From NCBI GenBank assembly GCA_003209895.1, contig QCOH01000002.1:1-64000 (forward strand): a DNA stretch of 64,000 bases. Direction: 5' to 3'. The DNA comes from Pelagibacteraceae bacterium AG-430-I06 (GTDB taxonomy: Bacteria > Pseudomonadota > Alphaproteobacteria > Pelagibacterales > Pelagibacteraceae). Under the pieces are notes generated by a model. The model made no database searches and had not been told where the DNA came from. It saw nothing but the letters and a program-made list of their open reading frames with translations. Shown here in pieces: positions 28,668-37,700 of this stretch (its first letter is position 1; each line of letters starts with the position of its first letter). Both the position numbers and the translations under genes were made by a program.

Positions 28668-29711
28668 ATCTGAAATAACGAACTGCATTCCCAGCCATCG
28701 CCAATTACCATCACTCTCTCTCAATGAACAATTAATCCTACCTCTTTCAGTAGTAAATTTACCATCTAAGACTATTTTTAATTCACTATTACTTATAAAT
28801 TCCAATTTTGATTTTCTCCATTTATTTTGTTCATTTGAGTAGCAGCTAATATTTTTAATATTAGGGCCATCATCAAAAAAAATAATCTTTACTTCGGGTG
28901 GGTTATTTTTTTTATCTAAATATTTTTCATCTGGCAAAATTTTTTTATATGGAAAGGGAATTGTTTTAAGCAATCGTTCAAATCTTTTTATTTCTCCATA
29001 CTTTTCATTAATCGGAAATCTTGGAAGCTCATATCTATCTTTTGTTATATCAATGACACCTGAATGTTGGCCAAAGGCATACTCAAAACCTAAGTCTTTT
29101 ACTATTTTTTTGAATGAATTTTTGTATTCTCCAAAAGGATATGCAAAAAATAGTGTTTCGTGGTTGAGTTTTTCTTTGAAAAGTTCCATTGAGATTTTTA
29201 AATCTTTTTCGATTGTTTCGTCACTTTCTTCCACAAGATATTCATGAGAATGACTATGATTTCCAATATGTACAAAATCATATTTTGAAATTTCCTTAAG
29301 TTCATCCCAATTCATGTAACCAGACGAACCTATACTTTCAGTATTTACGAAAATTATAAAAGGTATTTTTTCTTTTTTTAAAATTGGCCAGGCGTTTCTA
29401 TAAAATGATGAAAAACCGTCATCAATCGTAAGCAGGACTTTTTTTGAGTTATCCTTAAGTTTAATAAATTTTTTGAATTCTTCGTAAGAAATAAATTGGA
29501 AATTTGATTTTTTTATAATATTTAAATGTGACCTAAAGTCTTTTATCCTTATATTTGTTGAAGGATACTTGTTTTCTTCAAATCGATGGTACATTATAGA
29601 AATAATACCACGATCTTCGTATCTTTCTTTTGATGCGTATAAATTTTGAGGTATTATAAAAAAAATAAATAGTAGGTAAATGATTAAAGATTTTTTAGTT
29701 ATTAATTTCAC
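28662..29711 (-). CDS. Polysaccharide deacetylase family protein
   Basis: A 349-residue exported NodB-homology-type carbohydrate esterase. A signal segment (SLIIYLLFIFFIIPQNLYA) precedes ISIMYHRFE. The metal-binding motif 1 Asp is in VLLTIDDGFSS (about residue 98) and the His pair in GNHSHSHEYL (about 148-157); FFAYPFGEY matches the motif 3 region. The last 100 residues form an extra beta-rich domain. The start overlaps the divergent tsaB-like start by 32 bp, which is unusual and could mean one start is mis-set, although no better in-frame start is obvious. Confidence 0.85.
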   Translation of the reverse strand: MKLITKKSLIIYLLFIFFIIPQNLYASKERYEDRGIISIMYHRFEENKYPSTNIRIKDFRSHLNIIKKSNFQFISYEEFKKFIKLKDNSKKVLLTIDDGFSSFYRNAWPILKKEKIPFIIFVNTESIGSSGYMNWDELKEISKYDFVHIGNHSHSHEYLVEESDETIEKDLKISMELFKEKLNHETLFFAYPFGEYKNSFKKIVKDLGFEYAFGQHSGVIDITKDRYELPRFPINEKYGEIKRFERLLKTIPFPYKKILPDEKYLDKKNNPPEVKIIFFDDGPNIKNISCYSNEQNKWRKSKLEFISNSELKIVLDGKFTTERGRINCSLRESDGNWRWLGMQFVISDL

Positions 29712-30063
29712 AGGTGAAAATAATTATATTGCTTTAAGATCAAATAGCAATTTCTTTATTAAAAAATTTAAAAAAAATCAGGGAAATAAACATTCTATTG
29801 TGAACAAGGTATCTGAATTTTTAAGAAAAAAAAAAGTTAATATTGATAAAAACTTCTCTGTAATTGTGAATATTGGACCAGGTAGTTTTTCTGGAATAAG
29901 AATTTCTTTAGCTATAGGAAAAGGCATAAAAATATCTAAAGGAGCAAAACTTTTTGGATATAAAGACGCAGATTTGGAGGAATTTAACCTTAAAAATATT
30001 GAATTATTAATTAAGAAAAATTTAATAGAAAATAATTTGATTAAACCGGTATATTTAAGTTAA
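29680..30063 (+). CDS. tsaB: Short TsaB-like tRNA threonylcarbamoyladenosine biosynthesis protein
   Basis: A 127-residue TsaB relative; TsaB scaffolds TsaD/TsaE in making t6A37 of ANN-decoding tRNAs. The N-terminal lobe is clear: FLVINFTG at the start, then VIVNIGPGSFSGIRISLAIGKGI in two segments (about residues 62-84). About 90 residues of the usual C-terminal lobe are missing, but the typical end PVYLS is kept, so this looks like an internal contraction rather than a truncation. The dimer interface with TsaD is mainly in the N-terminal lobe, so function is possible. No rimI follows, unlike in many relatives. Confidence 0.78.
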   Translation: MIKDFLVINFTGENNYIALRSNSNFFIKKFKKNQGNKHSIVNKVSEFLRKKKVNIDKNFSVIVNIGPGSFSGIRISLAIGKGIKISKGAKLFGYKDADLEEFNLKNIELLIKKNLIENNLIKPVYLS

Positions 30064-30076
30064 ATTAAAGAATATA

Positions 30077-30505
30077 ATGAGCAAAATAGAAGAAAAATGT
30101 AAAGAAAAAGGTGTGAGACTTACCGATCAAAGGAGAATAATCGCCAAGGTTATATCAGACTCAAAAGAAACTTACGGCTCCAAAGATCATCCGGATGTAG
30201 ATGAATTGCATAAGCGCGCAACATTAATTGATAAAAAAATAAGTATAGCGACTGTTTACAGAACAATTAAACTTTTTGAAGAGTCAGGAATATTAATTAG
30301 ACACGATTTTAAAGAAGGTAAATCTAGATATGAACCTACTACAGAGGAACATCACAATCACTTAATTGACATAAACAATGGAGAAATAGTCGAATTTATC
30401 GATAAGGATGTTGAAGAACTTCAAAAAAAAATTGCTCAAAAATTAGGTTATAAATTAGTTGATCATAAATTAGAACTTTACGGAACTAAAATTAAAAAGA
30501 ATTAA
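30077..30505 (+). CDS. fur: Fur family metalloregulator
   Basis: A 142-residue Fur-family repressor. The winged helix (residues about 1-85) has RLTDQRRIIAKVI and the recognition region SIATVYRTIKLFEESGIL. The metal-binding domain contains EEHHNHLIDINNGEIVEF (about 93-110); the usual Cys after HHNHLI is Asp and no CxxC zinc site is present. In Alphaproteobacteria the fur/mur gene next to miaB often responds to manganese or iron; which metal is used here cannot be decided. It is followed by miaB after 4 bp. Confidence 0.9.
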   Translation: MSKIEEKCKEKGVRLTDQRRIIAKVISDSKETYGSKDHPDVDELHKRATLIDKKISIATVYRTIKLFEESGILIRHDFKEGKSRYEPTTEEHHNHLIDINNGEIVEFIDKDVEELQKKIAQKLGYKLVDHKLELYGTKIKKN

Positions 30506-30509
30506 TAAT

Positions 30510-31850
30510 TTGTCTAGAAAATTTTTCATTAAAACTTTTGGTTGTCAGATGAACGAATACGATAGTAATCGTATTTCCGATTTAGTTAAAAAGAATGGTT
30601 ATATAAAAACAGAAGATCTTAATGATACAGATTGTTATATTCTAAATACATGCCACATAAGAGAAAAAGCTACAGAAAAAGTTTATCATGATATTGGAAG
30701 ATTAAAGAAAAAGTATAGACATAAAAAAAAACCATTAGTACTAATAACTGGTTGTGTAGCCCAAGCAGAAAATGACGAAATGCTTAAAAGAGAAAAATAT
30801 ATTGATGCAGTTATAGGGCCTCAGTCTTATCAAAATATACCAAAAGTGATAAATGACCTTGAAAGCAAAATAAAACAGGTCAACTTTACTGATTTTGATG
30901 TAATAGAAAAATTTGATGAGCTAAATACTCTAGAAAATTCAAATTCCAAAGTTTCTTCTTTTATAACAATTCAGGAAGGTTGCGATAAATTTTGTAGTTT
31001 TTGTGTAGTTCCTTACACAAGAGGCGCAGAATATTCTAGATCACCAGAGGAAATAATAAATGAGGCAAAACAATTAGTTTTAAATGGCGCTAAGGAAATA
31101 GTATTGCTTGGACAGAATGTTAATGCGTATAATTTTAAAACTGAGGAAAATTTTTTTAAATTATCTAACCTGATCAACAGACTAAACAAAATAGAAGGAA
31201 TTAAAAGAATAAGATACACAACCTCCCACCCTAAAGATATGACGGAAGATTTGATAAATTGTTATAAAAACGTAAACAAACTAATGCCTTTTTTACATCT
31301 ACCAGTACAAAGCGGATCAAATAAAATTTTGAAAAAAATGAATCGCAAATACACTCGAGAAAAATATTTATCAATAATTAAAAAAATGAGAGAAATTTTA
31401 CCAAATATGGAATTTTCAAGTGACTTTATAGTAGGCTACCCAGGAGAAACAGATAAAGATTTTGAGGATACATTAGACTTAATTAAAAAAGTAAATTTTG
31501 TAAATTCTTTCTCGTTTATTTATAATAAAAGGCCTGGAACACCAGCTTCAAATTTTCAGTCTATTGATGAAAAATTACAAAAAAAAAGATTAATTATTAT
31601 ACAAAGCTTACTACAAAAAATTCAAAAAAGGAAAAATATGAAAAGTATAAGAAAAATTAAAAAAGTACTTATAGAAAATAGACTAAAAAATCAAAAAAAC
31701 TTTTTTGGAAGAACTATTGATTTAACACCGGTTATTGTAGAGGCTAAAGACCAAGACATTGGAAATGTTATCGATGTTGAAATAACAGCTAGTAATCATA
31801 ATGGTCTTTATGGGTTTAAAAAGAATCTTAAAAAAGAGGTGGCCGCATAA
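30510..31850 (+). CDS. miaB: tRNA-2-methylthio-N6-dimethylallyladenosine synthase MiaB
   Basis: A radical-SAM methylthiotransferase acting on i6A37 of tRNA. The 446-residue protein has the N-terminal UPF0004 domain with three cluster cysteines (FGCQMNEYDSNRI, NTCHIREKA, TGCVAQAE), the radical SAM motif CDKFCSFC (about residues 158-165) and a C-terminal TRAM domain. It starts at TTG, 4 bp after the fur stop; the protein begins at the usual SRKFFIKTFGCQMN. It shares 1 base with the phoH start (TAATG). Confidence 0.96.
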   Translation: MSRKFFIKTFGCQMNEYDSNRISDLVKKNGYIKTEDLNDTDCYILNTCHIREKATEKVYHDIGRLKKKYRHKKKPLVLITGCVAQAENDEMLKREKYIDAVIGPQSYQNIPKVINDLESKIKQVNFTDFDVIEKFDELNTLENSNSKVSSFITIQEGCDKFCSFCVVPYTRGAEYSRSPEEIINEAKQLVLNGAKEIVLLGQNVNAYNFKTEENFFKLSNLINRLNKIEGIKRIRYTTSHPKDMTEDLINCYKNVNKLMPFLHLPVQSGSNKILKKMNRKYTREKYLSIIKKMREILPNMEFSSDFIVGYPGETDKDFEDTLDLIKKVNFVNSFSFIYNKRPGTPASNFQSIDEKLQKKRLIIIQSLLQKIQKRKNMKSIRKIKKVLIENRLKNQKNFFGRTIDLTPVIVEAKDQDIGNVIDVEITASNHNGLYGFKKNLKKEVAA

Positions 31851-32863
31851 TGCTTGAGGCAAAAAATTTAGAAAAACAAATTCTAATAAAAAAAATAGAT
31901 AGTAAAACTCTTAATATAAAGATTTTTGACAATAAAATGCTTATGGCAGTAGTTGGTGAATTTAATAATAATTTGAATGAGCTTGAAAAATTAACTAATA
32001 CTCAACTTTTTTTTAGGGGCAATTCAATTACAGCAAAGGGAGATAAAGAATCTATTTTAAATATATTAGAGTCTATTAAGTATTTAGCAAACAAATTTAT
32101 CGTTACCAATTCAATTGAAAAAGATGATATAATTTATTCAGCAAAAAATTATATGTCTAGTATAGAGGAAAAAAATAAAAACAACATAAGGCCGCTAGGA
32201 CAAATAATTAAAACACCAAAAAGATCAGTTGTTCCAAGATCCAAAAAACAATCTGAGTATTTAGATTCACTATTAAATGAAAAAATTACTATTTCTTTAG
32301 GTCCAGCGGGTACTGGAAAAAGCTATTTAGCAGTTTCAGTAGCAGTTAAAATGCTAATGGAAAAAAAAATAGAAAGAGTAATTCTATCGAGACCAGCAGT
32401 AGAGGCAGGCGAAAGACTAGGTTTTCTTCCAGGGGACATGAAAGACAAAGTAGATCCATACCTACGACCACTTTACGATGCACTTTATGATTTATTTGGA
32501 TTTGATAAAATTCAAAAAAAAATTGAAAGTGGAGAAATAGAAATAGCTCCATTAGCATTCATGAGAGGAAGAACTTTAAAAAATTCATTTGCAATTCTCG
32601 ATGAGGCCCAGAACGCTTCTACTACCCAGATAAAAATGTTTCTTACGAGGATAGGGGAAAACTCAAAGTTAGTTGTTAATGGCGACCCGTCGCAAATTGA
32701 CTTAATAAATAAAAACGACTCTGGATTACTTAAGACAAAACAAATACTTAAGGATGTAAAAGAAGTTAGATTTGTAGAATTCGACCATAACGATGTTGCT
32801 AGACATCCTCTAGTCGCTAAAATAGTTAAAGCTTATCAAAAAAAAATTGATGATAAAAGTTGA
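31850..32863 (+). CDS. phoH: PhoH family ATPase
   Basis: A 337-residue PhoH-like P-loop ATPase. Walker A is SLGPAGTGKSYLA (about residues 144-156), followed by RPAVEAGERLGFLPGDMKDKVDPYLRPLYDAL (in segments), Walker B-like FAILDEAQNAS and the DPSQIDL segment. The N-terminal 100 residues hold a KH-like region. PhoH paired with YbeY is linked to RNA processing and ribosome quality control by conserved neighbourhood. It overlaps ybeY by 17 bp. Confidence 0.94.
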   Translation: MLEAKNLEKQILIKKIDSKTLNIKIFDNKMLMAVVGEFNNNLNELEKLTNTQLFFRGNSITAKGDKESILNILESIKYLANKFIVTNSIEKDDIIYSAKNYMSSIEEKNKNNIRPLGQIIKTPKRSVVPRSKKQSEYLDSLLNEKITISLGPAGTGKSYLAVSVAVKMLMEKKIERVILSRPAVEAGERLGFLPGDMKDKVDPYLRPLYDALYDLFGFDKIQKKIESGEIEIAPLAFMRGRTLKNSFAILDEAQNASTTQIKMFLTRIGENSKLVVNGDPSQIDLINKNDSGLLKTKQILKDVKEVRFVEFDHNDVARHPLVAKIVKAYQKKIDDKS

Positions 32864-33308
32864 TGTACTTGTTCAAGAGAAAAGATTTAAAAAGTATATC
32901 GCCACTCCAGAGAGATATATAAAAAAAAAAATTAACAAGATAAAATATCTAATACCTTTGCTAAGGGGTAAAAATATAATTTTTTCAGTCTTAATATCAG
33001 GTAATAAAGATATAAAAAAACTTAATAAAAAATTTAGAGGGAAAAATAAAGCTACTGACGTTTTGTCTTTTCCATTTTATAAACGAGAAGAATTAAAAAA
33101 GATAATTAAGTTAAATAAAAATATATATTTAGGAGATATAATTTTAAATCATTATAAAATTAAAAATTCAAGTAAAGAAAATTTTAAAAAAGATTTTGAT
33201 AGACTTTGGGTTCATGGTCTTCTTCACTTAATCGGTTACAGACATTCAAAAAATAAAGACTTTAATAAAATGAACAAATTAGAAACCAATATTTTAACCA
33301 AATTTTAA
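32847..33308 (+). CDS. ybeY: Endoribonuclease YbeY
   Basis: A metal-dependent RNase involved in 16S rRNA maturation and ribosome quality control. The 153-residue protein has KNKATDVLSFPF (about residues 70-81), the YLGDIIL strand and the zinc-binding signature HGLLHLIGYRHSKN (about 129-142; three His), in which the usual Asp before the third His is Arg. The start lies inside phoH. Position between phoH and lnt fits the normal operon; the CorC-type gene often found after ybeY is absent. Confidence 0.94.
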   Translation: MMIKVDVLVQEKRFKKYIATPERYIKKKINKIKYLIPLLRGKNIIFSVLISGNKDIKKLNKKFRGKNKATDVLSFPFYKREELKKIIKLNKNIYLGDIILNHYKIKNSSKENFKKDFDRLWVHGLLHLIGYRHSKNKDFNKMNKLETNILTKF

Positions 33309-33309
33309 A

Positions 33310-34878
33310 ATGATAAATTTTTTTAATAAAAGATTTTTTATTTTATTTTTATTCCCTATTTTTTTAGGAGGTTTTTCTGTTTTGAGCTTTCAACCATTTA
33401 ATTTATTTTTTCTAAATTTTTTATTATTACCCTCACTATTTTGGCTTATACTTTATGTAAAAAAAAAATCAAAAAGTACTTATAGAAAAAAGCCATTCAT
33501 AAAAAATTTATTTTATTTAGGCACTTCGTTTGGTTTTGGATACTTTTTTTTTGGTTTGTATTGGATTGTAAATGCAATGACTTTTGATGAGTCATTTAAA
33601 ATTTTTATACCATTTGGTTTATTTTTGATTCCTATTTTTTTGTCACTTTTTTTTTCTTTACCAATAATTCTTACAGGATCTTTTATTGAAGAAAAGCCCT
33701 CATCAATTCTTGTCATAAGCTTTTTTTTTGGTTTATCAGATTTTATTAGAAGTATAATTTTTAATGGGTTCCCATGGAATATTTGGATTTATAGTTTTTC
33801 ATCTTCTATTGAAAATGTACAATTAATTAATAATTTAGGTTTCTTTTCACTAAATTTAATTTTTATAACTTTTTTTTTCTCTCCCTCATTAATATTCTTT
33901 AAAAAACCTAATAGATTTGTTTCTTTAAGTTTGATTTTAATATTAATTTTTTCAAATTATTTTTATGGATCATTTAAAATAAATAATGAAAAAATAGATT
34001 TTGGAAATAATCAAAAAAAAATCAATTTTAAAGTTGTTACAGCCGGAATAGAACTATCTGAGTTTAAAGATCCTATCAAGGTTACGTCAAGATTAATTAA
34101 GTTAAGTGAACCAAATAAAGAAAAAAAAACTATTTTCGTTTGGCCGGAAGGAATCTTCGTTGGTGAAAGTTTTTCTAGTATTAAGCTAAATCAAAAAGTT
34201 AGAGAGCTTTTTAAAAAAAATTTTTCTAAAAATCACCTGATAATATTTGGATCAAATACATCAAAAATTACTCATAAAGAGATGTATTTTAATAGTATGA
34301 TTTTGGTAGATAACAACTTAAATATTATTTCACAGTACGACAAAAAAAAACTTGTACCGTTTGGTGAATTCATACCTATGGAAAATATTTTAAATAAATT
34401 TGGTCTTAAAAAAATTACACCTGGCTACTCGTCATATTCAAGTGGCATTAGTAGCCCAATTATAGAAATTAACTTTCACGGCAATAAATTTAATTTTTTA
34501 CCTCTTATATGTTATGAAATAATTTTTCCAAGTATTGTACAAGAAAATTTAAGTAATTTTAATTTTATAATAAATATTTCAGAAGATGCTTGGTTTGGGG
34601 AGACAATAGGACCGCATCAGCATTTTGCGAAAGCAGTTTTTAGGGCAATTGAGTCAAAAAAATTTTTAGTTAGGTCTGCTAATAAAGGTAAAACTGTTTT
34701 TATTGATCCGAATGGAAAAATTATTAAATCCCTGGAGCCAAATGAGGCTGGTAATATCGAGCTTGAAATACCTGCCCTTAAACCTTTAAATAATAAGTAT
34801 AAAAAAAGTTTGATATTTTTCTTGCTTTTAATTACATATGTTCTCACATTCTTTGTATTACGTAAATTAAAGTTTTAA
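33310..34878 (+). CDS. lnt: Apolipoprotein N-acyltransferase
   Basis: The inner-membrane enzyme that adds the third acyl chain to lipoproteins. The 522-residue protein has several N-terminal membrane segments (to about residue 225), a periplasmic nitrilase-like domain with the E-K-C catalytic set (WPEGIF about 277, [10 protein letters not shown] about 350, LICYEIIFP with Cys near 400) and a final membrane helix. It would mature the lipoproteins encoded in this window (LptE-like, BON, DUF3576). It starts 1 bp after ybeY and ends 2 bp before metK. Confidence 0.96.
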   Translation: MINFFNKRFFILFLFPIFLGGFSVLSFQPFNLFFLNFLLLPSLFWLILYVKKKSKSTYRKKPFIKNLFYLGTSFGFGYFFFGLYWIVNAMTFDESFKIFIPFGLFLIPIFLSLFFSLPIILTGSFIEEKPSSILVISFFFGLSDFIRSIIFNGFPWNIWIYSFSSSIENVQLINNLGFFSLNLIFITFFFSPSLIFFKKPNRFVSLSLILILIFSNYFYGSFKINNEKIDFGNNQKKINFKVVTAGIELSEFKDPIKVTSRLIKLSEPNKEKKTIFVWPEGIFVGESFSSIKLNQKVRELFKKNFSKNHLIIFGSNTSKITHKEMYFNSMILVDNNLNIISQYDKKKLVPFGEFIPMENILNKFGLKKITPGYSSYSSGISSPIIEINFHGNKFNFLPLICYEIIFPSIVQENLSNFNFIINISEDAWFGETIGPHQHFAKAVFRAIESKKFLVRSANKGKTVFIDPNGKIIKSLEPNEAGNIELEIPALKPLNNKYKKSLIFFLLLITYVLTFFVLRKLKF

Positions 34879-34880
34879 TT

Positions 34881-36041
34881 ATGTTAAAAAAATACTTTTT
34901 TACAAGCGAGTCAGTATCTGAAGGTCATCCAGATAAAGTATGTGATAGGATTTCAGATATGGTAGTAGACACCTATTTATCAAATGACCCCTACTCTAGA
35001 GTTGCATGTGAGACTCTTACAACTACGAATAAAGTAGTCCTAGCAGGTGAAACTAGAGGTCCTGAAATAAAAAAAGATGAAATAATTGAAAAAGTTCGAA
35101 GCTGTATAAAAGATATAGGATATGAACAGAAAGGCTTTCACTGGAAAAACTGTGATATAGATACCTATCTTCACTCGCAATCATCTGACATAGCAATGGG
35201 AGTTGACTCTAAAGGAAATAAGGACGAAGGAGCGGGGGACCAAGGTATCATGTTTGGCTACGCTTGTGATGAAACAGATGTTTTAATGCCAGCTCCAATT
35301 TATTATTCTCATAAAATTTTAGAGTTAATGGCAAAAGATAGAAAAAAAGGGATTGCTGATAAACTAGAGCCTGACTCAAAAAGCCAAGTAACAATGCAAT
35401 ATGAAAACGGTAAACCAATAAAAGTTACATCTGTAGTTATCTCAACCCAACATTCTTCAAAGGTTAATCAATTACAAGTTAAGGAAATTGTAAGACCATA
35501 CCTCGAAAAAGCAATTCCAAAAAATTTACTCTCAGGATTAAAAGAGGATGAATTTTATGTAAACCCGACAGGCCAATTTATTATTGGTGGACCTGATGGC
35601 GATAGTGGTTTAACAGGAAGAAAAATAATCGTTGATACTTATGGTGGAGCAGCCCCACACGGAGGAGGAGCTTTTTCTGGAAAGGATCCAAGTAAAGTTG
35701 ATAGATCGGCCGCATATGCCGCAAGATATGTTGCAAAAAATGTCGTGGCTTCTAAAATTGCAAATAAATGCTTAATCCAGTTATCTTATGCGATAGGAGT
35801 TTCTAAACCTCTTTCAATTTATATAAATCTTTTTGATGGAGACGAGGAAAAGGAAAAACATGTAGAAAATTTAATAAAAAGTAATTTTGATTTAAGCCCA
35901 AGAGGTATTAGAGAAATGTTATCTTTAAACAGGCCTATTTACGAGTGTACTGCAGCTTACGGGCATTTTGGAAGAAAACCAGACTCCAAAGGTAGTTTTT
36001 CTTGGGAAAAAACTGATAAAATATCAATTTTTCAAAAGTAA
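34881..36041 (+). CDS. metK: S-adenosylmethionine synthetase
   Basis: Makes S-adenosylmethionine from methionine and ATP. The 386-residue protein has [20 protein letters not shown] (residues about 7-26), the hexapeptide-type [12 protein letters not shown] (about 115-126), and the glycine-rich [22 protein letters not shown] segment (in parts, about 255-276). It follows lnt with only 2 bp between, so no riboswitch can sit directly before it. A hairpin terminator follows 55 bp after the stop. Confidence 0.98.
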   Translation: MLKKYFFTSESVSEGHPDKVCDRISDMVVDTYLSNDPYSRVACETLTTTNKVVLAGETRGPEIKKDEIIEKVRSCIKDIGYEQKGFHWKNCDIDTYLHSQSSDIAMGVDSKGNKDEGAGDQGIMFGYACDETDVLMPAPIYYSHKILELMAKDRKKGIADKLEPDSKSQVTMQYENGKPIKVTSVVISTQHSSKVNQLQVKEIVRPYLEKAIPKNLLSGLKEDEFYVNPTGQFIIGGPDGDSGLTGRKIIVDTYGGAAPHGGGAFSGKDPSKVDRSAAYAARYVAKNVVASKIANKCLIQLSYAIGVSKPLSIYINLFDGDEEKEKHVENLIKSNFDLSPRGIREMLSLNRPIYECTAAYGHFGRKPDSKGSFSWEKTDKISIFQK

Positions 36042-36096
36042 TTCTTGAAAACTATCTAAATTTAAATTATTAAGACAATAAGTTACCTGAAAATCA

Positions 36097-36122
36097 AAAT
36101 GGGCTTTTGCCCATTTTTTTTT
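36097..36122 (+). terminator. Rho-independent terminator after metK
   Basis: The stem AAATGGGC (36097-36104) and GCCCATTT (36109-36116) encloses a TTTT loop and runs into a T-tract through 36122. It separates the fur-metK operon from nusA-pnp. The nusA start is only 20 bp further on, so the nusA promoter must overlap or precede this hairpin. Confidence 0.9.
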
Positions 36123-36141
36123 ATGAGAAAAGAAAACAAGA

Positions 36142-37695
36142 ATGTTAAATAGAGGTTTAGACAAACAAGAGCTTTTAAGAGTTGTAGACGCTGTAGCTAA
36201 TGAAAAATCTATAGATAAAGAGCTTATCCTAAGCTCAATGGAAACAGCAATTCAAAGAGCCGCATACAGTAAATTTGGATCAGACAACGAAATAGAAGCT
36301 CAAATAGATAGAAAAAGCGGGTCTATCAAAATTCAAAAAGTTTTAACAATTGTTGATAAAGTCGAAGATCCCGCCAGAGAAATTTCATTGAAAGATGCCA
36401 ATTCTGATCCTAAACAGAATGAAACTTTAAAAATTGGAGATAAAATATATGAAGAGTTACCCCAAGTTGATTTTGGAAGAATAGCTGCACAAAGTGCAAA
36501 ACAGGTTATTTCCCAGAGAGTTAGAGAAGCGGAAAAGAGCAGACAGTATGAGGATTTCAAAGATAAAAAAGGACAAATTTTAAGTGGCGTAATAAAAAGG
36601 CAGGAATACAATAATGTTATTGTTGATTTAGGTAGAGCTGAGGGAATAATAAGAAAAGAAGAACTAATTCAAAGAGAAATATTAAAAAATGGTGACAGAG
36701 TAAAAGCTTATTGTTTTGATGTAAAACAAGATGCCAAAGCTCACCAAATATTTTTATCTCGTGCACATCCACAATTTTTAGCTAGATTATTTTTTCAAGA
36801 GGTGCCGGAAATTTACGAGGGAGTTATAGAAGTAAAGTCTGTTTCCAGAGATCCTGGAAGCCGAGCAAAAATCTTGGTATATTCAAAAGACTCATCATTA
36901 GATCCAGTTGGAGCGTGTGTCGGTATGAGAGGTAGCCGTGTTCAGACAGTGGTTAATGAATTACAAGGGGAAAAAATTGATATTATTAAATGGACAGAGG
37001 ATCTCCCAACATTAGTAGCCGAGTCATTATCCCCAGCAGAAATCCAAAAAGTTTTAATCGATGAACAAAACAAAAGAATAGAGGTCATTCTAACAGAGGA
37101 AAATCTAAGTAAAGCTATAGGACGAAGAGGACAGAATGTTAGACTTGCGTCTAAATTAATCGGTTATGAAATTGATATTTTGACTGACAAAGAAGATTCA
37201 GAAAGAAGACAGATTGAATTTAAAGAAAAAACAGAGAATTTTGTAAAGAATTTAGAAGTCGACGAAACTCTTGGACAGCTTCTTGTATCAGAAAATCTAC
37301 AAAGTATTGATGAAATTGCTCAGTCAAACCCTGAGGATATATCAAAAATAGAGGGCATTGAGGAAGAGACAGCCAAAGAATTAATTTCAAGAGCAAAAGA
37401 GAGTTTAGAAAAACAAAAAGAAGAAATATCAAAAAAACTAATAAATCTTGGAGTAGAGGATGCACTTCTTAATTTAGAGGGAATGACGCAAGGTATGCTC
37501 GTAGTCCTAGGAGAAAAAAATATAAAAAAACTGAAAGATTTTGCAGAGTTGTCATCTGATGAACTCATAGGTGGATTTGATGAAATTAAAGGTAGAAGAA
37601 TTAGAATTAATGGTTATCTGGAAGACTTTGCTTTATCCAGAGAGGAAGCGGATAACTTAATAATGGGAGCAAGAAAAATAGTTTTTGGTGATTAA
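36142..37695 (+). CDS. nusA: Transcription termination/antitermination protein NusA
   Basis: An RNA polymerase-binding elongation factor. The 517-residue protein has the N-terminal domain (about 1-130), S1 domain (about 135-200, starting GQILSGVIKR), two KH domains (about 230-345, with GACVGMRGSRVQTVV and SKAIGRRGQNVRLASKLIG) and C-terminal helix-hairpin-helix/acidic repeats (about 370-517). No rimP precedes it; the upstream 100 bp holds only the metK terminator. It is followed after 5 bp by infB, without the ylxR gene common in relatives. Confidence 0.97.
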   Translation: MLNRGLDKQELLRVVDAVANEKSIDKELILSSMETAIQRAAYSKFGSDNEIEAQIDRKSGSIKIQKVLTIVDKVEDPAREISLKDANSDPKQNETLKIGDKIYEELPQVDFGRIAAQSAKQVISQRVREAEKSRQYEDFKDKKGQILSGVIKRQEYNNVIVDLGRAEGIIRKEELIQREILKNGDRVKAYCFDVKQDAKAHQIFLSRAHPQFLARLFFQEVPEIYEGVIEVKSVSRDPGSRAKILVYSKDSSLDPVGACVGMRGSRVQTVVNELQGEKIDIIKWTEDLPTLVAESLSPAEIQKVLIDEQNKRIEVILTEENLSKAIGRRGQNVRLASKLIGYEIDILTDKEDSERRQIEFKEKTENFVKNLEVDETLGQLLVSENLQSIDEIAQSNPEDISKIEGIEEETAKELISRAKESLEKQKEEISKKLINLGVEDALLNLEGMTQGMLVVLGEKNIKKLKDFAELSSDELIGGFDEIKGRRIRINGYLEDFALSREEADNLIMGARKIVFGD

Positions 37696-37700
37696 ATACG

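Noticed and set aside
36042..36096. Possible rimP remnant between metK and nusA
   Set aside because: The 55 bp before the terminator contain no frame or sequence resembling RimP; nothing is left to call a pseudogene.
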